This document shows, piece after piece, positions 49,111-57,424 of a stretch of 64,000 nt of DNA (its first letter is position 1; every line of letters begins with the position of its first letter). Both the position numbers and the translations under genes were made by a program. The DNA is from Pseudaeromonas paramecii (GTDB lineage Bacteria > Pseudomonadota > Gammaproteobacteria > Enterobacterales > Aeromonadaceae): NCBI RefSeq assembly GCF_039540575.1, contig NZ_BAABFC010000022.1, forward strand, positions 1-64,000. The letters are read 5' to 3'. Below the pieces are notes generated by a model, which ran no database searches, had not been told where the DNA came from, and saw nothing but the letters and a program-made list of their open reading frames with translations.

Positions 49111-50100
49111 ATGAATCCATCCCATCAGGCCATGCAACAGTTGCTTTCCCACCTGCAGGGAAGCGTCATAGGTCAAACCCAGGTGGCACAGGGCATCATC
49201 ATCGGCCTGCTGGCCGGCGGCCATGTGCTGCTGGAGGGGCTGCCCGGCACCGCCAAGACCCGGGCAGTCAAGGCCCTGGCCCAGGGGCTGGGCGCCAGCT
49301 TCGGCCGGGTACAGTTCACCCCGGATCTGCTGCCGTCGGACGTCACAGGTACCGATCTCTATCAGGAGAGTCCCGACGGCAAGCCACTGCTGACCTTCCA
49401 GCCCGGGCCCGTGTTCAATCAGATACTGCTGGCGGACGAGATCAACCGGGCGCCGGCCAAGGTACAGGCCGCCTTGCTGGAGGCCATGGCCGAAGGCGCC
49501 GTCACCGTGGGGGGCACCAGCCGCCCCCTGCCCCAGCCCTTCATCGTGCTGGCCACCCAGAACCCCATCGAGCAGGAGGGCACCTATCCATTGCCCGAGG
49601 CCCAGATCGACCGATTCATGCTGAAGATCACCATCGACTATCCCCAGGAGACCGATGAGCTGGCGGTGGTGCGGCTGGTGCGAGGAGAGGAGACCGGCGC
49701 CCAGGCCAAGCAAGAGGGCGCGACCCCCTTGCCACAGCTGGATCCGGCCCTGGTGCTGGAGGCCCGCGCCCAGATCGCCCAGGTGCAGGTCTCCGAGCTG
49801 GTGGATCGCTACCTGGTGAACCTGGTGATGGCCACCCGGGATCCGTCCCGTTACCCCCAAACCCCGCTGGCCCAATGGCTGGAGGTAGGGGTCAGCCCAC
49901 GAGCCACCATAGCCCTGGATCGCTGCGCCCGGGCGGCGGCCTGGCTGGCCGGGCGGGATCATGTCACCCCGGACGACGTACGAGCCGTGGCCCGCCCCGT
50001 GCTCGAGCATCGGCTGAGTCTTGGCTACGGCGCCGCCGCCGACGGCATCAGCCGCGCCCAGGTGATCCAGACCCTGCTGGATCAGGTGTTGATTGGGTGA
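49111..50100 (+). CDS. MoxR family AAA+ ATPase
   Basis: 329-residue MoxR ATPase: Walker A GLPGTAKT (residues 43-50), Walker B ILLADEINRAPAKVQAALLEAM, sensor 1 LATQNPIEQEGTYPLPEAQIDRF, and a C-terminal lid. MoxR proteins act with vWA-domain partners as chaperones in cofactor or metal insertion and complex assembly. It follows the sulfatase maturase by 21 nt and opens the DUF58-DUF4381-vWA-vWA/TPR-BatD set, with only 4 nt before the DUF58 start. Confidence 0.93.
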   Translation: MNPSHQAMQQLLSHLQGSVIGQTQVAQGIIIGLLAGGHVLLEGLPGTAKTRAVKALAQGLGASFGRVQFTPDLLPSDVTGTDLYQESPDGKPLLTFQPGPVFNQILLADEINRAPAKVQAALLEAMAEGAVTVGGTSRPLPQPFIVLATQNPIEQEGTYPLPEAQIDRFMLKITIDYPQETDELAVVRLVRGEETGAQAKQEGATPLPQLDPALVLEARAQIAQVQVSELVDRYLVNLVMATRDPSRYPQTPLAQWLEVGVSPRATIALDRCARAAAWLAGRDHVTPDDVRAVARPVLEHRLSLGYGAAADGISRAQVIQTLLDQVLIG

Positions 50101-50104
50101 TGCC

Positions 50105-51034
50105 ATGGAGCAGACACAGGACTCACGCCTCTACTGCAGCTACCGACAACTGGTGGCCCTGCGGGCCCAGGAGCCCCTGTACCAGCTGCCGCCGGTGGCC
50201 CGGCTGCGGGAGCTGATCAGCGGGCGGCACATCTCCCACCTGCGCGGGCGGGGCCTCAACTTCGAGGAGCTGCGCCACTATCGCCCCGGCGATGACATAC
50301 GCCAGCTGGACTGGCGGGTCACCCTGCGCACCGGCAAGCCCCATGTCCGCGTCTATACCGAGGAGAAGGATCACCATGTGCTGATCTGTGTCGATCAGCG
50401 GGCCACCATGTTTTTTGCCTCCGTGGACACCATGAAGTCGGTGGTGGCCGCCCAGGTGGCCACCCTACTGGGCTGGGCCGCGATCCGGCACAGCGACCGC
50501 TTGGCCCTGTGCCCCTTCAACGATGACGAGGTGTTCATCAACACGCCGGTGCGCAGCGCCAGCCGTTATCTGCGCCAGCTGCAGCAGTTGGCAGAGATCA
50601 ACCAGGCCCTGAGCGTACATTCCCAGCCAGGCAGCCACTCCAGCCTCGGTCTGCTGCTGGATCGCCTGCTGCGGCGACGGGAGCGAGATGCCCTCATCGT
50701 CCTCGTCAGTGATTTTCACCAGTGCGACGAGGCCGAAATCGCCAAGTTGCAACAGCTGCAACGCCACTGTCGCCTGCTCTGCCTCTGGGTCGCCGATCCG
50801 CTGGAAGGCGAGGTGCAACAGGCCGATTGGGTCATCTCCGATGGCACCCGCCAGCTGCAGTTGGCCGAGGGACGCACCTTGGCGGCAGCCAATGCCCGGC
50901 TGGCAGAACAGACCCTGGCCCGCCGCCAGCAGCTGCAACGATTGATGCAGATGAGCCAGCTGCCGCTGCTGGAGCTGGATACCGGCGGCCAGCACCTGGC
51001 CCAGCTGCGGCGCGCCCTGGGAGCCGGCCTATGA
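50105..51034 (+). CDS. DUF58 domain protein
   Basis: 309-residue DUF58 protein with the family core (ELRHYRPGDDIRQLDWRVTLRTGKPHVRVYTEEKD) and a vWA-like fold behind it (VLICVDQRATMFF, LIVLVSDFHQCDE). It lacks a full MIDAS (DQRAT in place of DxSxS). It is cytosolic, without a signal or TM segment. A TTG at 50093 could extend it by four residues; the ATG at 50105 is preferred. Its stop overlaps the DUF4381 start (ATGA). DUF58 proteins almost always accompany MoxR. Confidence 0.9.
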   Translation: MEQTQDSRLYCSYRQLVALRAQEPLYQLPPVARLRELISGRHISHLRGRGLNFEELRHYRPGDDIRQLDWRVTLRTGKPHVRVYTEEKDHHVLICVDQRATMFFASVDTMKSVVAAQVATLLGWAAIRHSDRLALCPFNDDEVFINTPVRSASRYLRQLQQLAEINQALSVHSQPGSHSSLGLLLDRLLRRRERDALIVLVSDFHQCDEAEIAKLQQLQRHCRLLCLWVADPLEGEVQQADWVISDGTRQLQLAEGRTLAAANARLAEQTLARRQQLQRLMQMSQLPLLELDTGGQHLAQLRRALGAGL

Positions 51035-51543
51035 CCCCCATGCCCCCCGATTGGCCCCTGCTCAAAGAGATGGTCGACGTGGCGCCTCTGCCGGCCGTCA
51101 GCTGGTGGCCTCACACCCTGGGCTGGCAGCTACTGGGCACCCTGGGACTGCTGGGACTGCTGGCGCTGGCCATCCAGGCCCTGCGCCGTCACCGCTTCTA
51201 CCGCTACCGGCGCCAGGCCCTGGCGCAACTGGCAAGACTGGAACCCAAGCAAGCCAACTTCGCCTCACAGCTGTTTTTGCTGCTCAAGCACACCGCCAGC
51301 CTGGTGCAGCCATCGCTGGCGCCCCGCTTGGATGAGGGGCTGTTGACTGACCTGGATACTCTGGCCGGACAACAGGGCCAGTTTGACTCACCACTGGGGC
51401 GTCAGTGGCTGCGCAGCCTCATCGATCCCGGTTGCACCTTGAGCCACGCCCAGTGCCTGCTGCTGCAAGGCCTCACCCAGCTCTGGTTGCAGCAACATCG
51501 GCATCCCCAAGCCCCCCGGCTCCTGCCAGGAGGCCGGCGATGA
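51031..51543 (+). CDS. DUF4381 membrane protein
   Basis: 170-residue protein with one TM helix (about residues 30-50, WWPHTLGWQLLGTLGLLGLLALAIQAL) and a cytosolic alpha-helical domain, the DUF4381 pattern found in MoxR/vWA operons. It starts inside the DUF58 stop codon and ends in an ATGA overlap with the vWA gene, so all three are translationally coupled. No catalytic motif is visible; it probably anchors the complex at the membrane. Confidence 0.85.
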   Translation: MTPMPPDWPLLKEMVDVAPLPAVSWWPHTLGWQLLGTLGLLGLLALAIQALRRHRFYRYRRQALAQLARLEPKQANFASQLFLLLKHTASLVQPSLAPRLDEGLLTDLDTLAGQQGQFDSPLGRQWLRSLIDPGCTLSHAQCLLLQGLTQLWLQQHRHPQAPRLLPGGRR

Positions 51544-52541
51544 ACCTGACCCTGCAAGCCCCCTACTGGCTGTTGCTGCTGCCCCTGCCCTGGCTCATCT
51601 ACCGCCTGGTACCGGCCTTCAGCACCCGGCAAAGCGCCATCAAGGTGCCCTTCTTCGACAGCCTGCTGTCAGCCCTGGACATACAGCCGACCCAGGGCGC
51701 CACCGTCTTGCAGCCGGCCCGCTGGCAACGGTTCAACCTGCTGCTGGCCTGGCTGCTCACCTGCCTGGCCTTGAGCGACCCGCTCTACCTGGCCGCGCCC
51801 CAGCAAAGAGAGCAGGCGGGGCGGGATCTGATGGTGGTGGTGGATCTGTCCGGCTCCATGGAAACCCCCGACTTCACCACGGCGACGGGGCAACACCTGA
51901 GCCGGCTGGCCGCCGTCAAGGCGGTACTGCACGACTTCGCGGCCAAGCGGGCCGGCGATCGACTGGGGCTCATCCTGTTTGCCGACGCCGCCTTCGTCCA
52001 GTCGCCCTTCACCGCCGACCACGCCGCCTGGCTCGCCCTGCTGGACGAGGCCCAGGTGCCCATGGCGGGTCAGAATACCCATCTGGGGGATGCCATGGGA
52101 CTGGCGGTCAAGCTGCTGAGCGAACAGGAGGCCGCCGACAGCCGGGACAAGCTGGCCATCATACTGACCGATGGCAATGACACCGACAGCCTGGTGCCCC
52201 CCAAGGAGGCGGCCCGCCTGGCCAAGAGCCGTGGGGTGCGGCTGCACCTGGTGGCCATGGGGGATCCGCAGACCCAGGGTGAGCAGGCCCTGGATCTGAA
52301 CACATTGCAGGCGGTGGCCGAGACCACCGGCGGTCAGCTGTTTGTCGCCATGGATCAGCAGGCCCTGGCCCAGGCCTATGACAGCATCAACGCCCTGGAA
52401 CCCAGGGTCTATCAGAGCGAGCGCTACCAGCCCAAGTATCCCTTGTTTCCCTACCTGATGATGGCGGTGCTCGTCATGCACCTGCTGGCCTTCAGCCTGG
52501 CTAGCTGGCAACGTCACCGCAGGAGGTCACATGCTGGATGA
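51540..52541 (+). CDS. vWA domain membrane protein (BatA-like)
   Basis: 333-residue protein: two N-terminal TM segments (about 8-25 and 64-82), a vWA domain with intact MIDAS DLSGS (Asp102-Ser106), the TDGNDTDS motif in the C-terminal half of the domain, and a final TM segment (about 305-325). This is the BatA layout, with the metal-binding domain in the periplasm. It begins in an ATGA overlap with DUF4381 and shares 11 bp with the following gene. Confidence 0.92.
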   Translation: MNLTLQAPYWLLLLPLPWLIYRLVPAFSTRQSAIKVPFFDSLLSALDIQPTQGATVLQPARWQRFNLLLAWLLTCLALSDPLYLAAPQQREQAGRDLMVVVDLSGSMETPDFTTATGQHLSRLAAVKAVLHDFAAKRAGDRLGLILFADAAFVQSPFTADHAAWLALLDEAQVPMAGQNTHLGDAMGLAVKLLSEQEAADSRDKLAIILTDGNDTDSLVPPKEAARLAKSRGVRLHLVAMGDPQTQGEQALDLNTLQAVAETTGGQLFVAMDQQALAQAYDSINALEPRVYQSERYQPKYPLFPYLMMAVLVMHLLAFSLASWQRHRRRSHAG

Positions 52542-54207
52542 GTCCCTGGCCCTGCTGGCCCGTTTTCACTTCCTGCGCCCCGGGTGGCTGCTGGCCCTGC
52601 TGCCCTTGGCGGCCCTGCTCTACGGCCAATGGCGGGAGCTGCAGCAACAGGAGCAGTGGCAGCGCCGCCTGCCGCCCCATCTGCGCGACGCCCTGACGGT
52701 GGGGCAGCACAGCTGGCAACGCTATGCCCCCCTGCTGGCCCTGACCCTGATCGGTCTGCTCACCACCCTGGTGGCTGCCGGCCCCACCTGGCGGCGGGCC
52801 CCCTCGCCCTTCAGCGCCGATCAGGCGGCCCTCATGGTACTGCTGGATACCAGCGATGCCATGCAGGAGAAGGACGTGCCGCCGGATCGCCTGCAACGGG
52901 CCAAACAGAAGATCCAGGATCTGTTGACCCTGCGAGCAGGGGGCCAGACGGGCCTCATCGCCTACGCCGGCAGCGCCCACCTCACCATGCCGCTGACCCG
53001 GGACACAGACGTGTTCGCCCCCCTGCTCAATGCCCTGGGGCCGAGTGTCATGCCCAGGCCCGGCCAGGACAGCAGCCAGGTGCTGCCGTTACTGCCGCCC
53101 TTGCTTCCCCAGTCCGGCCCGCCGCTGAGCCTGCTGCTGCTGACCAATGACGTGGATCCGTCCCAACTGGATGCCTGGCAATCGTTCTGCGAGGCCCACA
53201 GTGTCGCCCTGCTGATCCTGCCCATGGGGGATCCCCGGCGGCCCAGCGATCTGCCGCTGCAGCGGGCCCATCTGCAGGCCCTGGCCGACCGTTGCCGGGG
53301 CCGCCTGCATGATCTCACCCTGGATGATGGCGACATGCGTTGGGTCAAGGCCCAGGTGGAGGCCATGGCGGAGCTGGATCCCAACAACCGGCAACCCTGG
53401 CAAGAGATGGGCTATGGCCTGCTGCTGCCCATCATGTTGCTGATGCTGTTGTGGTTCCGCCGCGGCTGGCTGGTGCAGTGGGCCTTGCTGGGTCTGCTGC
53501 TGCCCGGCCTGCTGCTGAGCTCCCCCGCCCAGGCCGAGCCGGCACGGCACCTGGCCGCCGGCACCGCCACCGACGCGCCCGCAGCCATCGACTGGCCCAC
53601 CCGGCTGAAAAACGGCTGGCTGGATCTGTGGCTCACCGCCGATCAGCAGGGCCAGTGGTACTGGCGGCAGGGCGACTATCTGACGGCAGCCGAGCATTAC
53701 CAGGATCTCAGACGCAAGGCCATCGCCTATTACTATGCCGGCCAGTACGCCAGCGCCGAGCGGCTGTTTGCGCGCTTCAACGATCCCCAGATGCGCCTGT
53801 ATCACGCCAACGCCCTGGCCCGTCAGCGCCAATATGTGGCGGCTCGGGCCAGCCTGCAGGCCCTGCTTAAGGCGCAGCCGGACTTTGCCCCGGCGCAGCA
53901 CAACCTCCAGCAGATCCAGGCACTCATCGAGGAGATCAACCGGCAAACCGAAAGCCAGGCCGGCGGGGAGAATGCCATGGAACGCTCCCGCGAGCTGGGC
54001 GAGGCACCTCAGACCAGCGATGGCGTGCAAGAGCAGGTGGCCCGAGACAGCCTGATCCAGGAAACCCTGGATGCAGACAGCCTGCTGACGGATCCCACCC
54101 TGGTGGATAAGTGGCTCAAGCGAGTACAGCAGCGCCCTGAGAGCTTCCTGCGGGCCAAGTTCGCCATCCAGCTGCGCCAACGGGAGGACGGTCATGTCAC
54201 ACCCTAG
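52531..54207 (+). CDS. vWA-TPR membrane protein (BatB-BatC fusion-like)
   Basis: 558-residue protein that joins two Bat modules: two N-terminal TM segments, a vWA domain (about 98-290), further TM segments (about 296-330), and a C-terminal TPR-like region (about 370-475; GQWYWRQGDYLTAAEHYQDL, YYYAGQYASAERLFARF) followed by a charged tail. The MIDAS is degenerate, DTSDA (Asp106-Ala110) instead of DxSxS, so metal binding is probably weakened. AGGAGG precedes the ATG. It overlaps the vWA gene by 11 bp and batD by 14 bp. Confidence 0.9.
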   Translation: MLDESLALLARFHFLRPGWLLALLPLAALLYGQWRELQQQEQWQRRLPPHLRDALTVGQHSWQRYAPLLALTLIGLLTTLVAAGPTWRRAPSPFSADQAALMVLLDTSDAMQEKDVPPDRLQRAKQKIQDLLTLRAGGQTGLIAYAGSAHLTMPLTRDTDVFAPLLNALGPSVMPRPGQDSSQVLPLLPPLLPQSGPPLSLLLLTNDVDPSQLDAWQSFCEAHSVALLILPMGDPRRPSDLPLQRAHLQALADRCRGRLHDLTLDDGDMRWVKAQVEAMAELDPNNRQPWQEMGYGLLLPIMLLMLLWFRRGWLVQWALLGLLLPGLLLSSPAQAEPARHLAAGTATDAPAAIDWPTRLKNGWLDLWLTADQQGQWYWRQGDYLTAAEHYQDLRRKAIAYYYAGQYASAERLFARFNDPQMRLYHANALARQRQYVAARASLQALLKAQPDFAPAQHNLQQIQALIEEINRQTESQAGGENAMERSRELGEAPQTSDGVQEQVARDSLIQETLDADSLLTDPTLVDKWLKRVQQRPESFLRAKFAIQLRQREDGHVTP

Positions 54208-55477
54208 CCGCATCCTGAGTCTGACCCGCCACACCTGTGCCCTGCTGGGGCTGTGGTGGGGGCTGGTGTTGGTCGCACAGGCGGCCGCCCCTGCCGTGAG
54301 CCTCAACAGCTGGCTGAGCCGCGCCAACGAGGAGAAGCCCGCCATGGTGACGGTCAACGAGCCCTTGGTGCTGCACATAGACGTGGCCACCGACCGCTGG
54401 TTTGCCGCCGCCACCCAGGTGGACGAGCTGGCGGTAGCCAACCTGCTGAGTCCCCGGCAAAACCTGTCGGCCTACAACTACGCCAAAGCCCAGCAGGGTC
54501 AGAGCTGGTCCCACCAGCGCTGGGATCTGCCGCTGTTTGCCACCAAGGCCGGTCACTATCGCCTGCCGGCCCTGGCGGTGCATATTCAGGTGGCCTCGGA
54601 TCAGGGCCCCCAGCGCGTGACGCTGCACACAGAGCCATTGGAATTTGACGCCCAGCGGCCCCCCCTCGACGACAGCCAGCCCTGGTTGGTGGCACCGACC
54701 GCCCAGCTGAGCCAGGAATGGCAGTTGAGCCAGGAGAGTCTCCAGGTAGGCGACAGCATCCGCCGGCAGATCAGCCTGCAGGCCGACGACACCCTGGCCT
54801 TGCTGCTGCCGCCACTGCTCACCGCCCCCCCGGATGCCCGATACAGTGCCTACCCCGACCCCAGCCAGTTTGACGATGGCAACGACCGCGGCACCCTCAA
54901 GGCACGGCGGCAGGATCAGATCACCTATGTGTTGCAACAAGGCGGCCGCCTGCAGCTGCCGCCCATCCGGCTGCAGTGGTGGAACAGTCAAACCGGTCAG
55001 CTGGAGACGCTGACCCTGGCGGGAAGGACGCTCGAGGTGCACCACAACCTGCGCAGCTGGCTCAGGGCCTGGGGACCCTGGTTGCTGACGCTGATGGGAG
55101 CTTTGGTGGGGCTCTGGTGGCTGCGGACGCCACTAAAACGCTGGTTGCGTGCTCAGCTGGCCCGCCCCGGCTGTGCCCTGCTGGGGGCCTGTCGGGCCCG
55201 TGCCTGGCCCCGATGCCGGCAGCTTATCTATCAACGGCTGTGGCAACGGCAGAAACTCAACAGCCTGCTGGCCCTGGATCCCTCCCCGGCCTGGCAGGCC
55301 AGAGTGGCCCGCCTGCACAGCGAGGAGATAGACGCGCGCACCGTGCTGGCCTGCTGGTGGGCCATCAGTCGTCGCCGACGCGACCAACAGCCGGAGGCCG
55401 CGCCACCGCTGTTTGACCCCCATCCCGGGGACGAGGTGAGCCATCCCTCGCACCAGCCAAAGCGCACCGGCGCCTAA
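54194..55477 (+). CDS. BatD-like membrane protein
   Basis: 427-residue protein with an N-terminal signal sequence (LLGLWWGLVLVAQAAA), a large beta-rich periplasmic part made of repeated immunoglobulin-like modules (about 35-275), one TM helix (about 283-303, PWLLTLMGALVGLWWL) and a basic cytosolic tail. This matches BatD (oxygen tolerance, Bacteroides aerotolerance). GGAGGA precedes the ATG. It ends the operon and overlaps the converging yciA gene by 4 bp. Confidence 0.88.
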   Translation: MSHPSRILSLTRHTCALLGLWWGLVLVAQAAAPAVSLNSWLSRANEEKPAMVTVNEPLVLHIDVATDRWFAAATQVDELAVANLLSPRQNLSAYNYAKAQQGQSWSHQRWDLPLFATKAGHYRLPALAVHIQVASDQGPQRVTLHTEPLEFDAQRPPLDDSQPWLVAPTAQLSQEWQLSQESLQVGDSIRRQISLQADDTLALLLPPLLTAPPDARYSAYPDPSQFDDGNDRGTLKARRQDQITYVLQQGGRLQLPPIRLQWWNSQTGQLETLTLAGRTLEVHHNLRSWLRAWGPWLLTLMGALVGLWWLRTPLKRWLRAQLARPGCALLGACRARAWPRCRQLIYQRLWQRQKLNSLLALDPSPAWQARVARLHSEEIDARTVLACWWAISRRRRDQQPEAAPPLFDPHPGDEVSHPSHQPKRTGA

Positions 55478-55926
55478 CGGCAGGCCGTCGGGCTATCCGC
55501 CTGTTGGGCCAGGGCGGCCTGCAGCTCTGGGTTGTCCTCCCGGGGAATGGCCCTGGGACGCCCGTCGGGGTCCACCGCCACATAGGTCAGCACCGCCTCG
55601 GTCACCCGGTAGCGCTCACCGATAGGCTCCCGCGCCACCAGCTTGACCCACACTTCCAGGTGGACCTTGAGGGAGCTGCGGCCCACATGGATGCAGCGTC
55701 CGTAGCAACAGACCACATCCCCCACCGCCACCGGCCGGTGAAAGGTCATGCCGTCCACGGCGATGGTCACCACCCGGCCACGGGCCAGCTCCTTGGCCAG
55801 GATGGCGCCCCCCATGTCCATCTGGGACATGAGCCAGCCACCGAAGATATCGCCGCTGGGATTGGTATCGGCGGGCATGGCCAGGGTGCGCAGCAAGAGG
55901 GTGCCTTCGGGACGTTCTTCAGACAT
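55474..55926 (-). CDS. yciA: Acyl-CoA thioesterase YciA
   Basis: 150-residue hotdog-fold thioesterase with the YciA catalytic segment (MPADTNPSGDIFGGWLMSQMDMGG, including the conserved Asn and Asp) and the CoA-binding RSSLKVHLEVW strand. E. coli YciA hydrolyses many acyl-CoAs and may serve cardiolipin metabolism. GGAG precedes the ATG. It converges on batD with overlapping stop codons. Confidence 0.93.
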   Translation of the reverse strand: MSEERPEGTLLLRTLAMPADTNPSGDIFGGWLMSQMDMGGAILAKELARGRVVTIAVDGMTFHRPVAVGDVVCCYGRCIHVGRSSLKVHLEVWVKLVAREPIGERYRVTEAVLTYVAVDPDGRPRAIPREDNPELQAALAQQADSPTACR

Positions 55927-56003
55927 GGGAGCTCCAAACGGCTGTTATGGAAAAGTTAAATGCTACCACGATGCCCCTGTGACGGGGCAAGGGTTGGGAC
56001 TCC

Positions 56004-57410
56004 TTAGTGTGTCGTCAGCCCCTGCCAGTTGCCCCCTAAGGCGACGATAAGATTGACGCTGGCCACCTGCAGGCTGGCCTGCAGGGACAAGACGCTCTGC
56101 TGCTGGCTCAGGCTGGTATTTTGGGTGGTGGCCACATCCAGATAATCAATCATGCCGGCCTTGTACTGATTCAAGGTCACCCGGGCCGACTCCTTGGCCG
56201 CCTCGCTGGCCCGCTGCTGCACCGCCAGCTGCTGTTGCAGGGTGTCGACCGCCACCAGGTAATCCTCCACTTCCGCAAAGGCCTCCAGCACCGTCTGCCG
56301 GTAGCTGGCCACGCTGGCGTCATAGGCCGCCTCGGCCTGCTTGACCTGGGCACCGGTGGCGCCGAAGTCCAGCAGGGTGCCACTTAATGATGGCCCCAGC
56401 GACCAGGTGCGGCTGGGCAGGCTGATGAGATCCTGCAGTACGCTGCTCTCAAACCCGGCGCTGGCGCTCAAGGTCAGATCCGGATAATAGGCCGCCTGGG
56501 CCACGCCGATGGCGGCATTGGCCGCCGCCACGTTGCGCTCGGCATAGGCGATGTCCGGGCGGCGTTCCAGCAGCTGGGAGGGCAAGGTGACCGGCGGAGT
56601 GGGAATGTGCAGCACCAACTGCGGCTGGGCCGGCAGCGAGAAGCGGGCGGGCGGTTGCCCCGTCAGCACGGCGATGGCGTGCTCCAGCTGGGCTCGCTGC
56701 AGCTGCAGATCCAGGCGGGAGGCCCGGGTGCTCTCAAGTAAAGTCTGGGCCTGGGCCAGGCCGGCACGGGACTCGGTGCCCGCCCGGTAGCGGTTGCCCA
56801 TCACGGTGACATAGCGTTCATAGGCCTGGATGCTCTGCTCATACAGGGCGATGCGCGCATCCAGCACCCTCAGCTGGAAATAATACTGCGCCAGGGAGGA
56901 CTGGGCACTCAAGGTGATGTTGGCAAGCTCCGCCTCGCTGGCCTGGGCACTGGCCTGATACTGCTCCAGCCCCCGCCGGATCTTGCCCCACAGATCCAGC
57001 TCCCAGCTGCTGGTGGCCAGCCCGGCCGTATAGGTGTTATCGGTACTCTGAGCCGTGCCCTTGCGCGTCACCCCGGCATTGCCGCTGAGGCTGGGGAACA
57101 GGCTGGCCTGGGCCTGCTGCACCAGGGCCTGGGCCTGGCGATAATTGGCCTCGTACTGGGCCACGTTCTGGTTGGAGATCACCACCTGGCGCAGCAGCTT
57201 ATCCAGCTCCGAGTCCTGGTAGAGCGCCCACCAGGGCCCCTTGCTCAGGTCGTCCTGGGGCCTGGCCTGACTCCAGCCCTTGGCCTCCTTGAAGGCCGGG
57301 GTGGTGATGACGTCGGGCTTGTGATAATCCGGCCCCACGCTGCAGCCGGTCAGGCCCATGCCCAGCATGAGTGCCAGCGCCAGTGTCGAAATCTTGCATG
57401 TCCTATTCAT
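56004..57410 (-). CDS. Outer-membrane efflux lipoprotein (NodT/OprM family)
   Basis: 468-residue TolC-like outer-membrane factor. It has a lipobox LTGC with lipidated Cys23, then SVGPDYHKP typical of NodT/OprM proteins and two duplicated helical-hairpin repeats characteristic of the family. It is the last gene of the mdtA-mdtB-mdtC operon and 14 bp past mdtC, as OpmB follows MuxABC in Pseudomonas; E. coli MdtABC uses TolC instead. Confidence 0.94.
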   Translation of the reverse strand: MNRTCKISTLALALMLGMGLTGCSVGPDYHKPDVITTPAFKEAKGWSQARPQDDLSKGPWWALYQDSELDKLLRQVVISNQNVAQYEANYRQAQALVQQAQASLFPSLSGNAGVTRKGTAQSTDNTYTAGLATSSWELDLWGKIRRGLEQYQASAQASEAELANITLSAQSSLAQYYFQLRVLDARIALYEQSIQAYERYVTVMGNRYRAGTESRAGLAQAQTLLESTRASRLDLQLQRAQLEHAIAVLTGQPPARFSLPAQPQLVLHIPTPPVTLPSQLLERRPDIAYAERNVAAANAAIGVAQAAYYPDLTLSASAGFESSVLQDLISLPSRTWSLGPSLSGTLLDFGATGAQVKQAEAAYDASVASYRQTVLEAFAEVEDYLVAVDTLQQQLAVQQRASEAAKESARVTLNQYKAGMIDYLDVATTQNTSLSQQQSVLSLQASLQVASVNLIVALGGNWQGLTTH

Positions 57411-57424
57411 AACCGTCCTGCCGA

